The notes below the pieces were generated by a model. That model was not told the DNA's origin, did no database searches, and worked only from the letters and a program-made list of their open reading frames with translations. DNA of 22,457 bases from CAMEON01 sp045645165. Lineage in GTDB: Bacteria > Bacillota > Clostridia > Oscillospirales > CAG-272. Within the stretch, counting starts at the first letter, position 1, and each line of letters opens with the position of its first letter. Of this stretch, positions 1-7,319 are shown one piece after another. The stretch covers positions 1 through 22,457 of the forward strand of contig JAZRIF010000024.1 of NCBI GenBank assembly GCA_045645165.1, read 5' to 3'. The position numbers and the translations under genes were made by a program.

Positions 1-26
1 TTTCAAAAAGGGTTATTTATCAATGT

Positions 27-142
27 TTTTTGAAAGTTTTTGGAGATCCAAGAACCTTTTTTCAAAAAGGTTCTTGGCCGCCGGAGGCCGCTCTCCCGCC
101 CCCCGACAAACCCAAATTTGCATAATTCAAAGAAGAATTGAG
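27..142. repeat. Dispersed hairpin repeat, copy 1
   Basis: This AT-rich then GC-rich intergenic stretch contains a perfect 14-bp stem (48-61 with 64-77), built on CCAAGAACCTTTTT, around a TC centre. It is preceded by a TTTTTTGAAAGTTTTTGGA-like run and followed by a C-rich tract and then ACAAACCCAAATTTG (106-120). The same order, with a different stem sequence but the same 14-bp/TC geometry, recurs at 17670-17845. The stem is not followed by a T tract in the + direction, so a simple terminator is not the obvious reading. Function unknown. Confidence 0.6.
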
Positions 143-154
143 AACACTACTGCC

Positions 155-925
155 ATGAAAACCAATTACCACACTCACACACACCGTTGCGGCCACGCCG
201 AGGCCGGTGAGAAAAGATATGTGGAAGCCGCTCTGAAGGAGGGCTTCCGCGTGTTCGGCTTTGCGGATCACGTTCCGCAGCCCTATACCGATTTCCGTTC
301 GGGCATTCGGATGCGCCCCGAGGAGACCGCCGATTACGTGAACACCCTGGTATCTTTGAAGAACGAATACCGCGGCGAGATCGACATCCACATCGGCTTT
401 GAGGCGGAATACTTCCCCTCCCTGTTCGGTGATCTGCTCCGCATGCTGGAGCCCTATCCCTACGAATACCTGATCCTGGGTCAGCATTTCGTGGATCACG
501 AGAAGGGCGGCACCTACGTAGCCACCCCCTGCGCCGAGGAGGCCGGTCTGGCTCATTTCGTAGATCAATGCGCTGAGGCGCTGAATACAGGAGCATTCTC
601 CTGCTTCGTCCATCCCGACATTTTCCGTTATGTGGGCGATGAGAAGATCTACCGCGCTCATATGCGCCGCCTCTGCCGCGAGGCAAAGGCCTGCGGTGTT
701 CCTTTGGAGTATAACCTTCTGGGCTACGGCACTCACCGCCACTACCCCACCCCCGCCTTTTGGGAGGAGGCCGCCGTGGTGGGCAATAAAGTCATCATCG
801 GCTGGGATGCCCACGCCCCCTCCTGGCTGGAACAGCCGTGGTTGGAAGCTGAGGCTGACACGTTCCTGAAATCTCTGGGGCTGAAACGCATCGAAACCTT
901 GACCCTCGTGCGGCCGAAAATCTGA
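155..925 (+). CDS. PHP-domain phosphoesterase, histidinol-phosphatase (HisJ/HisK) family
   Basis: 256-aa member of the PHP metal-dependent phosphoesterase superfamily, closest in pattern to the HisJ/HisK-type histidinol-phosphatases, which hydrolyse L-histidinol phosphate in histidine synthesis. Visible metal-site motifs are H6-x-H8 in an N-terminal HTHTH run, H14, D38-H39 (ADH), E83 (GFEAE), H111 (LGQHF), H153 (HPD) and D218-x-H220 (WDAH). Length and motif order fit the family. The reading frame is open further upstream, from 23, but that part overlaps the intergenic hairpin repeat and looks non-coding; homology begins at MKTNYHTH, so I start at 155. The Shine-Dalgarno is weak (AGAAGAA, too far upstream). 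No other his gene lies nearby, so the substrate is inferred from family only; a general PHP phosphatase is possible. The gene converges on the lipoprotein gene across a shared terminator. Confidence 0.85.
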   Translation: MKTNYHTHTHRCGHAEAGEKRYVEAALKEGFRVFGFADHVPQPYTDFRSGIRMRPEETADYVNTLVSLKNEYRGEIDIHIGFEAEYFPSLFGDLLRMLEPYPYEYLILGQHFVDHEKGGTYVATPCAEEAGLAHFVDQCAEALNTGAFSCFVHPDIFRYVGDEKIYRAHMRRLCREAKACGVPLEYNLLGYGTHRHYPTPAFWEEAAVVGNKVIIGWDAHAPSWLEQPWLEAEADTFLKSLGLKRIETLTLVRPKI

Positions 926-942
926 ACAACGCCTATTCCCCT

Positions 943-983
943 AAAAGCAGAGCCTCACACGCCAATGCGTGTGAGGCTCTTTT
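943..983. terminator. Bidirectional intrinsic terminator
   Basis: A 14-bp perfect stem (949-962 with 967-980) with a CAAT loop is flanked by AAAA on the left (943-946) and TTTT on the right (980-983). It sits exactly between the convergent PHP gene and the lipoprotein gene, so it can end transcripts from both strands. Confidence 0.85.
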
Positions 984-986
984 GCA

Positions 987-1400
987 TCATTCGGTTTCGT
1001 CGGTATATGCCCAGCCGGTGATCTCCAAGCCTCCTTCGGGAGTCTTTTGGAACAGCACCGAGCAGGCTCGATCATCGGGGAGGATAAAATTGACCTGAAT
1101 CTCCTCGACCTCTTGATTAAATTCCTCGGCGGTAGCGGGAATCTTGGGAGACAGGGAGAGCCCCGTGTACTTCTTCGGATCGGTATAGGTGTATGAAAAA
1201 CCGGTAGCATCCAATTCACAATCCTCTCCGTAAACAGCTACAAATCCCTTGTCGGCAAGCAGGAATGCCACCGATTGTTCTTCGTAGGGAGCGAGGTATT
1301 CACCCAAAACCTGACTGTTACCCGCACTACAAGAAGCCAGCAAGAGCACAAGACAGATACACCCCAGCGCAACACGTGTCAATGTACGTATTCTTCTCAT
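987..1400 (-). CDS. Small predicted lipoprotein, function unknown
   Basis: 137-aa protein with an N-terminal lipoprotein signal: basic MRRIRTLTR, a hydrophobic core, and lipobox L21-A22-S23-C24. The mature protein would be lipid-anchored on the outer face of the membrane through Cys24. The rest (about 113 aa) is acidic with beta-type patterning, and I recognise no domain. Its ATG overlaps the stop of the upstream secreted glycosidase-like gene in an ATGA arrangement (4-nt overlap), which suggests translational coupling and a shared surface role. It is the last gene of the minus-strand run and ends at the bidirectional terminator. No catalytic motif is visible; a small binding or accessory protein for the upstream enzyme is only inference. 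Confidence 0.8.
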   Translation of the reverse strand: MRRIRTLTRVALGCICLVLLLASCSAGNSQVLGEYLAPYEEQSVAFLLADKGFVAVYGEDCELDATGFSYTYTDPKKYTGLSLSPKIPATAEEFNQEVEEIQVNFILPDDRACSVLFQKTPEGGLEITGWAYTDETE

Positions 1401-4069
1401 GATTCCTTCCCCTTCTTTGCCAGCAAAACTGCACCCATCAGGATCAGCATGCCGGGCAACATGGCAACTGCGGCGATGATAGAGCCGCAGCCCTTGCTGA
1501 TACCGGGCTCGGGGATCTCGTTGTCCTCGTTTTCGGGAGCGGTCGTCACGGAGGCATCGGTTACGGGCTCGGTGACTACACCGGTCTCGGGCTCGGTGAC
1601 CACACCGGTCTCGGGCTCGGTCACAGCTTCACCCGTGGTGTTCTCATGGGTAGAGATATAGCTGAACTTGAAGCGAGCGCCGGGAGCAACGTCACCCGAC
1701 AGGTAGAAGTCCATGATGTCACCCGAGAACTTGGAGTAATCGCCCTCGTCGTGGACGTTGTCGGTCCAAGCGAAATTGATGGTATAATCGTTCCCTGCAA
1801 GGCCAAGAGCCGACTTGGGAATCTCCACCATCATGTACTTGCCGTCCACGCGGTACTTAACGTCAGCCACCTTCTCGGTGTCGTAGCCATTGCCGGTGAA
1901 CTTCTCCAGCACCAGGGTATCGGCAGAGGCGGCGGACTTGTTCACGATGAAATCGAAGGTTTCCCAGCCCTTGCTTGCCTGATCCGAGTCGATGTAGAGG
2001 TTCATCCACAGGGAGTCGGTGTAGGGGGTGATGTTCTCGTTGCACTCCACGAAGAACCAGACGGTGTCAGCGTCGCGGGCGACTCTTGCGCCGATGATGT
2101 CATTTCGACCCGAGGTCTCGGTGTAATGCAGGCTTCCGTAGCCCTTGGCGTCACGGTCGGCGGTATTGCCGATGTAGGCGGCGTAGTAGGGCTCGGCGGT
2201 GGACCACTGATCGGCTCCCGTCGTCAGATCGATGGTCTGGGACAGGGAGGGGGTGGGAATGGGATTGACGCCCTTGTACTTACGAACGTAGTTGACCAGG
2301 AGGTAGTAGTAGTTATCACCCAGCGCGCCCTTGGTCATTTCCAGATCGCGGCTGTACTCATCGTTGAACTGGTCGGGGAATGCGTTCTCCACGCCGCCCC
2401 ACGTCTCATGACGGCCTGCCGTCCACTCGTTCCAGCCCGTGATAAAGAGCACCTGCGGATCCAGTTCCAGCGCATAATCGAACTGCTCCGAGAAGCAGTA
2501 GCCCATGAGGGATGCATTGGATCCTTCCTTGACGAAACGATCCTTGAAGTCAGACGTAAAGGAGCGGCCGATGATGTCCTCGCCTCTGTTCATGGCGGTA
2601 CATTCATGGGTGATGTAGCTGTGGTTGACAGCAACACCCACGGTGGTTTGCTCCACGATCTTGTCCTTGAAGCCGTCCCGATCCTTGTAGTAGGGGATCT
2701 GCGGGTAGGTAGCCAGCCAGCCCCAGTTGCCGATCTGACGGCCCTCAATCTCATAGGCCGGCTGACCGGCACGCCAAGTGAAGAAGTTTTTGATCTCCTT
2801 GTGCAGATTGGAACCGTCACCAATATTGTTGTTGAAGCCCATAAGCATAGGCTTTCCGTCCCGGTAGAACCAAAGGTTCTGGTACTTCCCTGTGCGGTAA
2901 ATGTCCAGATACAGCATCTCGATCTGCTCACGGCTGCCGTCGTTGGGGCCGAAGGGGAGCAGGAAGGAGACCTTGGGGACGTTGACTGCGCCGTTCTCCT
3001 GCGCGTCGCTCCAGGTTTCATAGAGGGGGGTATAACTGGACTTCCAGGTATACGCACCGTTGGTGTTATCGGTGAAGATGGTGTCTACGCCCGCGTTGGC
3101 CAAAAGCTCGGCGTGGCGGCGAAGCACCCATGTATCGTTGGTGCGGTAATAGCCGTACAAGGGCTCGTTCCAGAAGTAGGCGACACCGCCCGTAGGCCAG
3201 GCCTCGTGGTCGTAGTCATTCTTGGCCTCGGGGTATTTCAAAATGAAATCGTTGACGTTAAACGCCTCGTTGAAGGCAAGATCCACATGCCAGGTCCAGT
3301 AGAACATGGCTACGGTCTTGTCGTCCTTGATCCCGCCCACGTCGGCGTAGGTCAGGGATTCACGGCCGAGGGCATCGGTAAAGACCCAAGTATCGGGCAT
3401 GACCTTGTGGGTATTGACCAGGTGATCGTCGGGCATTTCCCACTCGGAGGGAGCGGTATGCTTGCCGTCGATGGCGTCCTTGGCACTCTCGATCTTGAGG
3501 AATGCCTCCACGGGGGTCTTGGTAAAGGACACAGAGATCTCCCAGGATGCGGCCTTCTCAATGCCGCTCTCGTAGGTATAGGCATTGCTCACAGCAGAGG
3601 ACATCTGCCAAGCGCCCAAGCGGCCGCCCGAGAATTCGTCAATGCAGATGAGGTACTCGCCCGCGGGCTGCTCCTCGAACTCCAGATACGCGTGACCGTT
3701 ATCGGGATGATTCTCGATCTTACGGGTCGCCACGGGAGCGGCGGCGCGAGTGGTATCAAAATCGGTGTCCCACTTGTACAGAGACAGGGTCAGGCTCACC
3801 GTCTTATCGCCCCAGGTGGGCATACAGAGGGTGAACTTTTTGAAAGGCGCGCCAAAGCCCATGCGGATACCGATGGGAGTCCCCTCGGTAAACTGACGGG
3901 CGATGTGGCTGGCCATCTCGGCAGTATCAAAGGCCTTGAGGGTCACCGCCTTATCGGAGGCGATGTTGTCGTCGGCGGCGGAGACCATGCAGACCGCCAG
4001 GACAGAGGAGAGCAAGAGAACAGTCGCCAGCAAAGCGGTAAGCAGCGAGTAGCATTTTTTCGTTTTCAT
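1397..4069 (-). CDS. Secreted GH71/GH99-like glycoside hydrolase with CBM9-like domain and C-terminal membrane anchor
   Basis: 890-aa exported protein. Order seen: signal peptide (1-32, ending CMVSA); N-terminal beta-rich region (about 35-195); predicted TIM-barrel region (about 220-605) with AGVDTIFTDNTN (326-337) and GWNEW (545-549), the latter typical of GH71/GH99/WbsX-type proteins; a CBM9/DOMON-like beta-sandwich (about 612-806); a Thr/Glu/Pro linker with an 8-residue repeat (about 808-856); then KGCGS (859-863), a hydrophobic segment (864-884) and a basic tail KKGKES. It probably acts on an alpha-linked polysaccharide at the cell surface, but the substrate cannot be read from the sequence. 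The start is firm: AAAGGAGG lies 7 nt before ATG. The gene follows ligA by 12 nt and overlaps the lipoprotein gene by 4 nt. The GH family call is by motif and layout only, without alignment. Confidence 0.72.
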   Translation of the reverse strand: MKTKKCYSLLTALLATVLLLSSVLAVCMVSAADDNIASDKAVTLKAFDTAEMASHIARQFTEGTPIGIRMGFGAPFKKFTLCMPTWGDKTVSLTLSLYKWDTDFDTTRAAAPVATRKIENHPDNGHAYLEFEEQPAGEYLICIDEFSGGRLGAWQMSSAVSNAYTYESGIEKAASWEISVSFTKTPVEAFLKIESAKDAIDGKHTAPSEWEMPDDHLVNTHKVMPDTWVFTDALGRESLTYADVGGIKDDKTVAMFYWTWHVDLAFNEAFNVNDFILKYPEAKNDYDHEAWPTGGVAYFWNEPLYGYYRTNDTWVLRRHAELLANAGVDTIFTDNTNGAYTWKSSYTPLYETWSDAQENGAVNVPKVSFLLPFGPNDGSREQIEMLYLDIYRTGKYQNLWFYRDGKPMLMGFNNNIGDGSNLHKEIKNFFTWRAGQPAYEIEGRQIGNWGWLATYPQIPYYKDRDGFKDKIVEQTTVGVAVNHSYITHECTAMNRGEDIIGRSFTSDFKDRFVKEGSNASLMGYCFSEQFDYALELDPQVLFITGWNEWTAGRHETWGGVENAFPDQFNDEYSRDLEMTKGALGDNYYYLLVNYVRKYKGVNPIPTPSLSQTIDLTTGADQWSTAEPYYAAYIGNTADRDAKGYGSLHYTETSGRNDIIGARVARDADTVWFFVECNENITPYTDSLWMNLYIDSDQASKGWETFDFIVNKSAASADTLVLEKFTGNGYDTEKVADVKYRVDGKYMMVEIPKSALGLAGNDYTINFAWTDNVHDEGDYSKFSGDIMDFYLSGDVAPGARFKFSYISTHENTTGEAVTEPETGVVTEPETGVVTEPVTDASVTTAPENEDNEIPEPGISKGCGSIIAAVAMLPGMLILMGAVLLAKKGKES
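1564..1621 (-). repeat. 24-bp in-frame tandem repeat in the linker of the GH-like gene
   Basis: Two 24-bp units (1564-1587 and 1588-1611) differ at one base (T/C at 1577/1601) and are followed by a partial third. On the coding strand they encode the octamer VTEPETGV repeated in the stalk before the C-terminal anchor. Being a multiple of 3, changes in unit number would only change stalk length. Confidence 0.85.
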
Positions 4070-4076
4070 GGGGTTC

Positions 4077-4084
4077 CTCCTTTA
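4077..4084 (-). promoter_or_regulatory. Ribosome binding site overlapping the ligA stop codon
   Basis: On the minus strand the sequence reads AAAGGAGG, 7 nt before the ATG of the glycosidase-like gene. The ligA stop codon (4082-4084) lies inside this site. Ribosomes finishing ligA would therefore stop directly on the next gene's Shine-Dalgarno, supporting coupled expression. Confidence 0.85.
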
Positions 4085-6091
4085 TGATTTCATCATTTCC
4101 AACAGGGTGGCCTCGTCGATGACGGTAACACCCAGTTCATTGGCCTTGGTAAGCTTGGAGCCGGCGGCCTCACCTGCCACCACGTAGTCGGTCTTCTTGG
4201 AGACAGATCCCGACACCTTGCCCCCCTGCGCCTTGATGAGGGCGGAGGCCTCGTCACGGCTCATGGTGGGGAGGGTGCCCGTCAGCACGAAGGTCTTCCC
4301 TGCGTAGCGATCCCCCACGGGGGCGGCGGTGGACTTGGTCACAAGTCCCGCCTCGGAAAGCCGGCAGCAAAGGGCGCGATTCTGCTCGTGGGAGAAGTAG
4401 TTGACCACGCACAGCGCGGTGATCTCACCGAAATCCTGAATCTCGCAAAGTTCTTCCACGGTGGCGTTCATAGCGGCCTCCAGAGTGCCGTAGCGGGCGG
4501 CCAGAGCGGTGGCGGCCACCGCGCCGATGTTGCGGATTCCCAGAGCAAAGAGCAAGCGCTCCAAGCCTGCGGATTTGGATTTTTCAATGGCATCCACAAG
4601 ATTCTGCGCGGATTTATCCCCCATGCGCTCCAGATTCGCGATCTGCTCAGCCTTGAGCGTATAGAGATCGGCGGGGTCGCGGATGAGGTCGGCGCGGATG
4701 AGGGCTTCCACGATCTGGGGACCCAGACCGTCGATGTCCATAGCATCCTTGGAGGCAAAATGCTCGATGCCGCGGGAGAGCTGGGCAGGGCAAGAGGCGT
4801 TGGTACAGCGCACAGCCGCCTCGCCTTCCTCTCTGAACACGGGTTCACCGCAGGAGGGACAGGTGGTGGGCATCTCGAAGGGGATCTCGGTGCCGTCCCG
4901 CTTGTCGGGATGGGCGCAGACCACCTCGGGGATGATGTCACCCGCCTTCTGGACGGTCACATAGTCACCCAGGTGAATGTCTCTTTCACGGATAAAGTCA
5001 AGATTGTGGAGGGTGGCGCGGCTCACGGTGGTTCCCGCCAGACGGACGGGGGCGAGGTTGGCGGTTGGGGTCAAGACACCCGTCCGTCCCACGGCCACGG
5101 TCACGCTCTCCAGCTTGGTGATCTTCTGCTCGGGGGGGAACTTATAAGCAACCGCCCAACGGGGGGTGTTGGTTCCCTCGCCCATACGGGTACGGTCGGT
5201 CAGTTTGTCCAGCTTGACCACCACGCCGTCGATGTCGTAAGCGAGGTCGTCACGCTTGGCGCCCAGAGCTTCGATGTGAGACACGATCTCGGCGTGAGTT
5301 TTGCAGACGGCGGTCTCCTGCAAGGTGGTAAAACCCAACTCGGAGAGGCGGTTCAGGGTTTCGGTATGGGTGGCGGGTTCACGGCCGTCAAGGTACAGGC
5401 TTCCCTCCTGGAAGTTGAACACGAAGATGGAGAGGGCACGCTGGGCGGTGATATTTGGGTCGAGCTGGCGGAGAGAGCCCGCGGCGGCGTTACGGGGATT
5501 GGCCAGGAGGGCAGTTCCCTCGGCCTCTCGCTTGGCGTTGAGGCGCTCGAACACGGCGCGGGACATGTAGACCTCGCCGCGTACCACCAGATCCAGAGGC
5601 TCGGGGAGGGTCAGGGGAATATCGAAGATGGTTTTGAGGTTATTTGTCACATCCTCGCCCGTAATACCGTCGCCTCGGGTGGCTCCCTGAGTCAGGACAC
5701 CGCCCACATAGCGGAGAGAGACCGAGAGACCGTCGATCTTGGGCTCCACCGAGAAGGGGGCGTTGGGCAATATTTCATGAACACGGTGGATGAAGTCGCC
5801 CAGCTCGTCGTAGGAAAAGACGTCGGAGAGAGAGTCCATGCGGGCGGTATGGGTGACTTTATCGAACTTGTCCAGCGCCTTACCACCCACGCGGTGGGTG
5901 GGGGAGGCGGGGTCGTCCAGCTCGGGGTAGGATTCCTCCAGATGAACCAGCTCATAGTAGAGCTTATCGTACTCATAATCCGAAATAACGGGGGCATCTT
6001 CCACGTAGTACAGTCTGGCGTGGTAGTCCAGCGTCCGGCGAAGCTCCTCAGCGCGGGCGCGGAGGGCGGTCATATCGGGGGTGGTGGGCAT
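4082..6091 (-). CDS. ligA: NAD-dependent DNA ligase LigA
   Basis: 669-aa LigA, the usual length. It seals nicks in DNA using NAD+ during replication and repair. Visible in order: the N-terminal Ia region with YHARLYYV-x-D (about 23-32) for NAD/NMN binding; the adenylation domain with catalytic Lys118 in KIDG (118-121); SLRQLDP and AYKFPPE motifs; the OB-fold; a four-Cys zinc finger (CPSC...C...C); helix-hairpin-helix repeats; and a C-terminal BRCT domain (AGKTFVLTGTL...). The start at 6091 is chosen because AAAGGAG lies 7 nt upstream and homology begins there; the frame is open further upstream but crosses the promoter. A TTGACT-17-TATAAT promoter precedes it. It leads a three-gene minus-strand run with a surface glycosidase-like protein and a lipoprotein, an unusual partnership. 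Confidence 0.97.
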   Translation of the reverse strand: MPTTPDMTALRARAEELRRTLDYHARLYYVEDAPVISDYEYDKLYYELVHLEESYPELDDPASPTHRVGGKALDKFDKVTHTARMDSLSDVFSYDELGDFIHRVHEILPNAPFSVEPKIDGLSVSLRYVGGVLTQGATRGDGITGEDVTNNLKTIFDIPLTLPEPLDLVVRGEVYMSRAVFERLNAKREAEGTALLANPRNAAAGSLRQLDPNITAQRALSIFVFNFQEGSLYLDGREPATHTETLNRLSELGFTTLQETAVCKTHAEIVSHIEALGAKRDDLAYDIDGVVVKLDKLTDRTRMGEGTNTPRWAVAYKFPPEQKITKLESVTVAVGRTGVLTPTANLAPVRLAGTTVSRATLHNLDFIRERDIHLGDYVTVQKAGDIIPEVVCAHPDKRDGTEIPFEMPTTCPSCGEPVFREEGEAAVRCTNASCPAQLSRGIEHFASKDAMDIDGLGPQIVEALIRADLIRDPADLYTLKAEQIANLERMGDKSAQNLVDAIEKSKSAGLERLLFALGIRNIGAVAATALAARYGTLEAAMNATVEELCEIQDFGEITALCVVNYFSHEQNRALCCRLSEAGLVTKSTAAPVGDRYAGKTFVLTGTLPTMSRDEASALIKAQGGKVSGSVSKKTDYVVAGEAAGSKLTKANELGVTVIDEATLLEMMKS

Positions 6092-6140
6092 ATGGAAACT
6101 CCTTTTCAGGGGATTTTGCGGTACTATAACGATTAATAAT

Positions 6141-6169
6141 ATTATAGACCATTTTGGGCGGAAAGTCAA
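6141..6169 (-). promoter_or_regulatory. Sigma-A promoter of ligA
   Basis: On the minus strand, TTGACT (6169-6164), a 17-nt spacer, then a perfect TATAAT (6146-6141). Transcription would begin around 6134, giving a leader of about 40 nt before the ligA ATG at 6091. Confidence 0.85.
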
Positions 6170-6178
6170 GGAATTTCT

Positions 6179-6207
6179 TTGCATTTGCCAGCTTGAATTT
6201 GTATAAT
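6179..6207 (+). promoter_or_regulatory. Candidate promoter of the CotF-type gene
   Basis: TTGCAT (6179-6184), a 17-nt spacer and TATAAT (6202-6207) fit a weak sigma-A promoter. An alternative sporulation reading is GTATA (6201-6205), an 18-nt spacer and CATAATT (6224-6230), which resembles the sigma-G consensus. The coat-type product makes the second plausible, but the sequence does not settle it. Confidence 0.45.
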
Positions 6208-6269
6208 CCCCCCTCCCCCTGTCCATAATTTTCCTACCCGCAAGGGAAATTCATACCACGGAGGAAAAA

Positions 6270-6725
6270 ATGGTACTCACACAGAAGGAATCCACCCTCA
6301 TCAAGGATCTCAAGGGACAGGAGCAGCTTTGCATCGACAAGTACACCAAGCACGCCGAGTGCGCTCACGATCCCCAGCTCAAGCAGCTGTTCAACAAGAT
6401 CGCGGACGTAGAGAGGGAGCATATGAACACCCTGAATCAGATCGAAAGCGGCGCGGCACCCTCCACAGGCGGCGGCAAGCAGGCCACGATCCCCTCGTTC
6501 ACGGCTTACCACACCCAGAACGAGACTCCCGAAAAGAAGCAGGACTTCTACCTTTGCACCGACCTGCTCACCACCGAAAAGCACGCATCGGGGCTCTATA
6601 ACACCTCGGTCTTCGAGTTCGGACAGACCGAGCTCCGCCAGGTGCTCAACCACATCCAGACCGAGGAGCAGCAGCACGGCGAGCAGATCTATCGCTATAT
6701 GAAAGCGAACAGTATGTATTCCTGA
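6270..6725 (+). CDS. Spore coat protein, CotF family (ferritin-like helical fold)
   Basis: 151-aa protein of the CotF-type coat family, found in endospore-forming Firmicutes and deposited in the spore coat. Two similar helical halves are visible: residues 4-60 (LTQKE..LIKDLKGQEQLCIDKY...REHMNTLNQIESG) and 88-148 (KKQDFYLCTDLLTTEKHASGLYNTSVFEF...LNHIQTEEQQHGEQIYRYMKA), joined by a Gly/Pro-rich linker with GGGK. The repeated E..H patterns give a ferritin-like look, but I do not infer metal binding. The start has GGAGG 5 nt upstream. It is transcribed away from ligA and has its own terminator, so it is monocistronic. Exact coat role unknown. Confidence 0.85.
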   Translation: MVLTQKESTLIKDLKGQEQLCIDKYTKHAECAHDPQLKQLFNKIADVEREHMNTLNQIESGAAPSTGGGKQATIPSFTAYHTQNETPEKKQDFYLCTDLLTTEKHASGLYNTSVFEFGQTELRQVLNHIQTEEQQHGEQIYRYMKANSMYS

Positions 6726-6734
6726 CGCACAAAA

Positions 6735-6766
6735 AGCGGCTCGCGTGATCGCGAGCCGCTCATTTT
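6735..6766 (+). terminator. Intrinsic terminator after the CotF-type gene
   Basis: An 11-bp GC-rich stem (6735-6745 with 6750-6760, AGCGGCTCGCG arm) with a TGAT loop is followed by CATTTT. It lies 10 nt past the stop codon. Confidence 0.85.
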
Positions 6767-7302
6767 CAAATTTGGGTTTATAGGTCTGTTTGTTTATGTA
6801 CTTTTCTGTCAGCAGTGACAGAAAAGTACCAAAAGAACACCGCTTAAGGAAAGTACCCACGGTACTTTCCTTAAGAATTCTATCGCCTTATCTGCGCGCC
6901 ATTTTGCCAGTGGCAAAATGGCCAACGCGCTGTTAAGTCGCAGTTTGCCACAGAGCCGCACGGTCGTCAGAGTGACGACCGCGCGGTTGCTCGCCCGTTT
7001 GGTTTCACCCACGGTTTTCCGTTATCCGACAAGTTAAAAAACAACTTGGGCCTACAGCAAAGCGGCGAGTTCCGCACGGACGGCGCTCCGCCGTCCATGC
7101 GGGGTTTCGGGTCTTGGCGACCATTTGCGCAATCAGACTCTTTCGCCAGGAGGCGAAAGAGTCGCGCGGATAAGGTGGTGGGTTTCTCAAGGGAGGCACC
7201 GTGGGTGACTCCCTTGAGTGGCGCTCTTTTGGTACTTTTCTCTCGACAGGGAGAGAAAAGTACATAAGCATAACTCCCCTACAAACTCCAATTTGAATGC
7301 GA
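6764..7302. repeat. Mirror-symmetric inverted-repeat element of eight hairpins
   Basis: This gene-free gap (6726-7319) holds one structured element. The left half has hairpins A (6798-6829), B (6843-6875), C (6898-6922) and D (6961-6981). The right half has D' (7078-7096), C' (7136-7163), B' (7186-7218) and A' (7232-7263) in reverse order and orientation. A/A' are both 32 nt, the A-B spacers both 13, B/B' both 33 and the B-C spacers both 22. A small stem with an A-rich loop (7030-7048) lies at the centre. Similarity continues outward: CAAATTTGGGTTTATAGG on the left mirrors CTACAAACTCCAATTTG on the right. No transposase or convincing coding sequence is present. It may be a MITE- or REPIN-like element or a structured transcript; function unknown. 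Confidence 0.75.
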
Positions 7303-7319
7303 AAGGAGACCGTTACACC

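Noticed and set aside
23..154. 44-residue N-terminal extension of the PHP protein
   Set aside because: It translates the intergenic hairpin repeat; homology and metal motifs begin at the ATG at 155.
1646..4087. Long plus-strand open frame (813 aa) opposite the GH-like gene
   Set aside because: Antisense shadow caused by GC-rich codon bias; the minus-strand protein has a signal peptide, a strong ribosome site and recognisable domains, while this one has none.
4388..6136. Plus-strand open frame (582 aa) opposite ligA
   Set aside because: Antisense shadow of the fully conserved LigA; low-complexity Gly/Val/His composition and no family resemblance.
6798..7263. CRISPR array or tandem terminators in the hairpin region
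   Set aside because: Hairpins differ in sequence and are mirror-arranged instead of direct repeats with spacers, and the stems lack T tracts.
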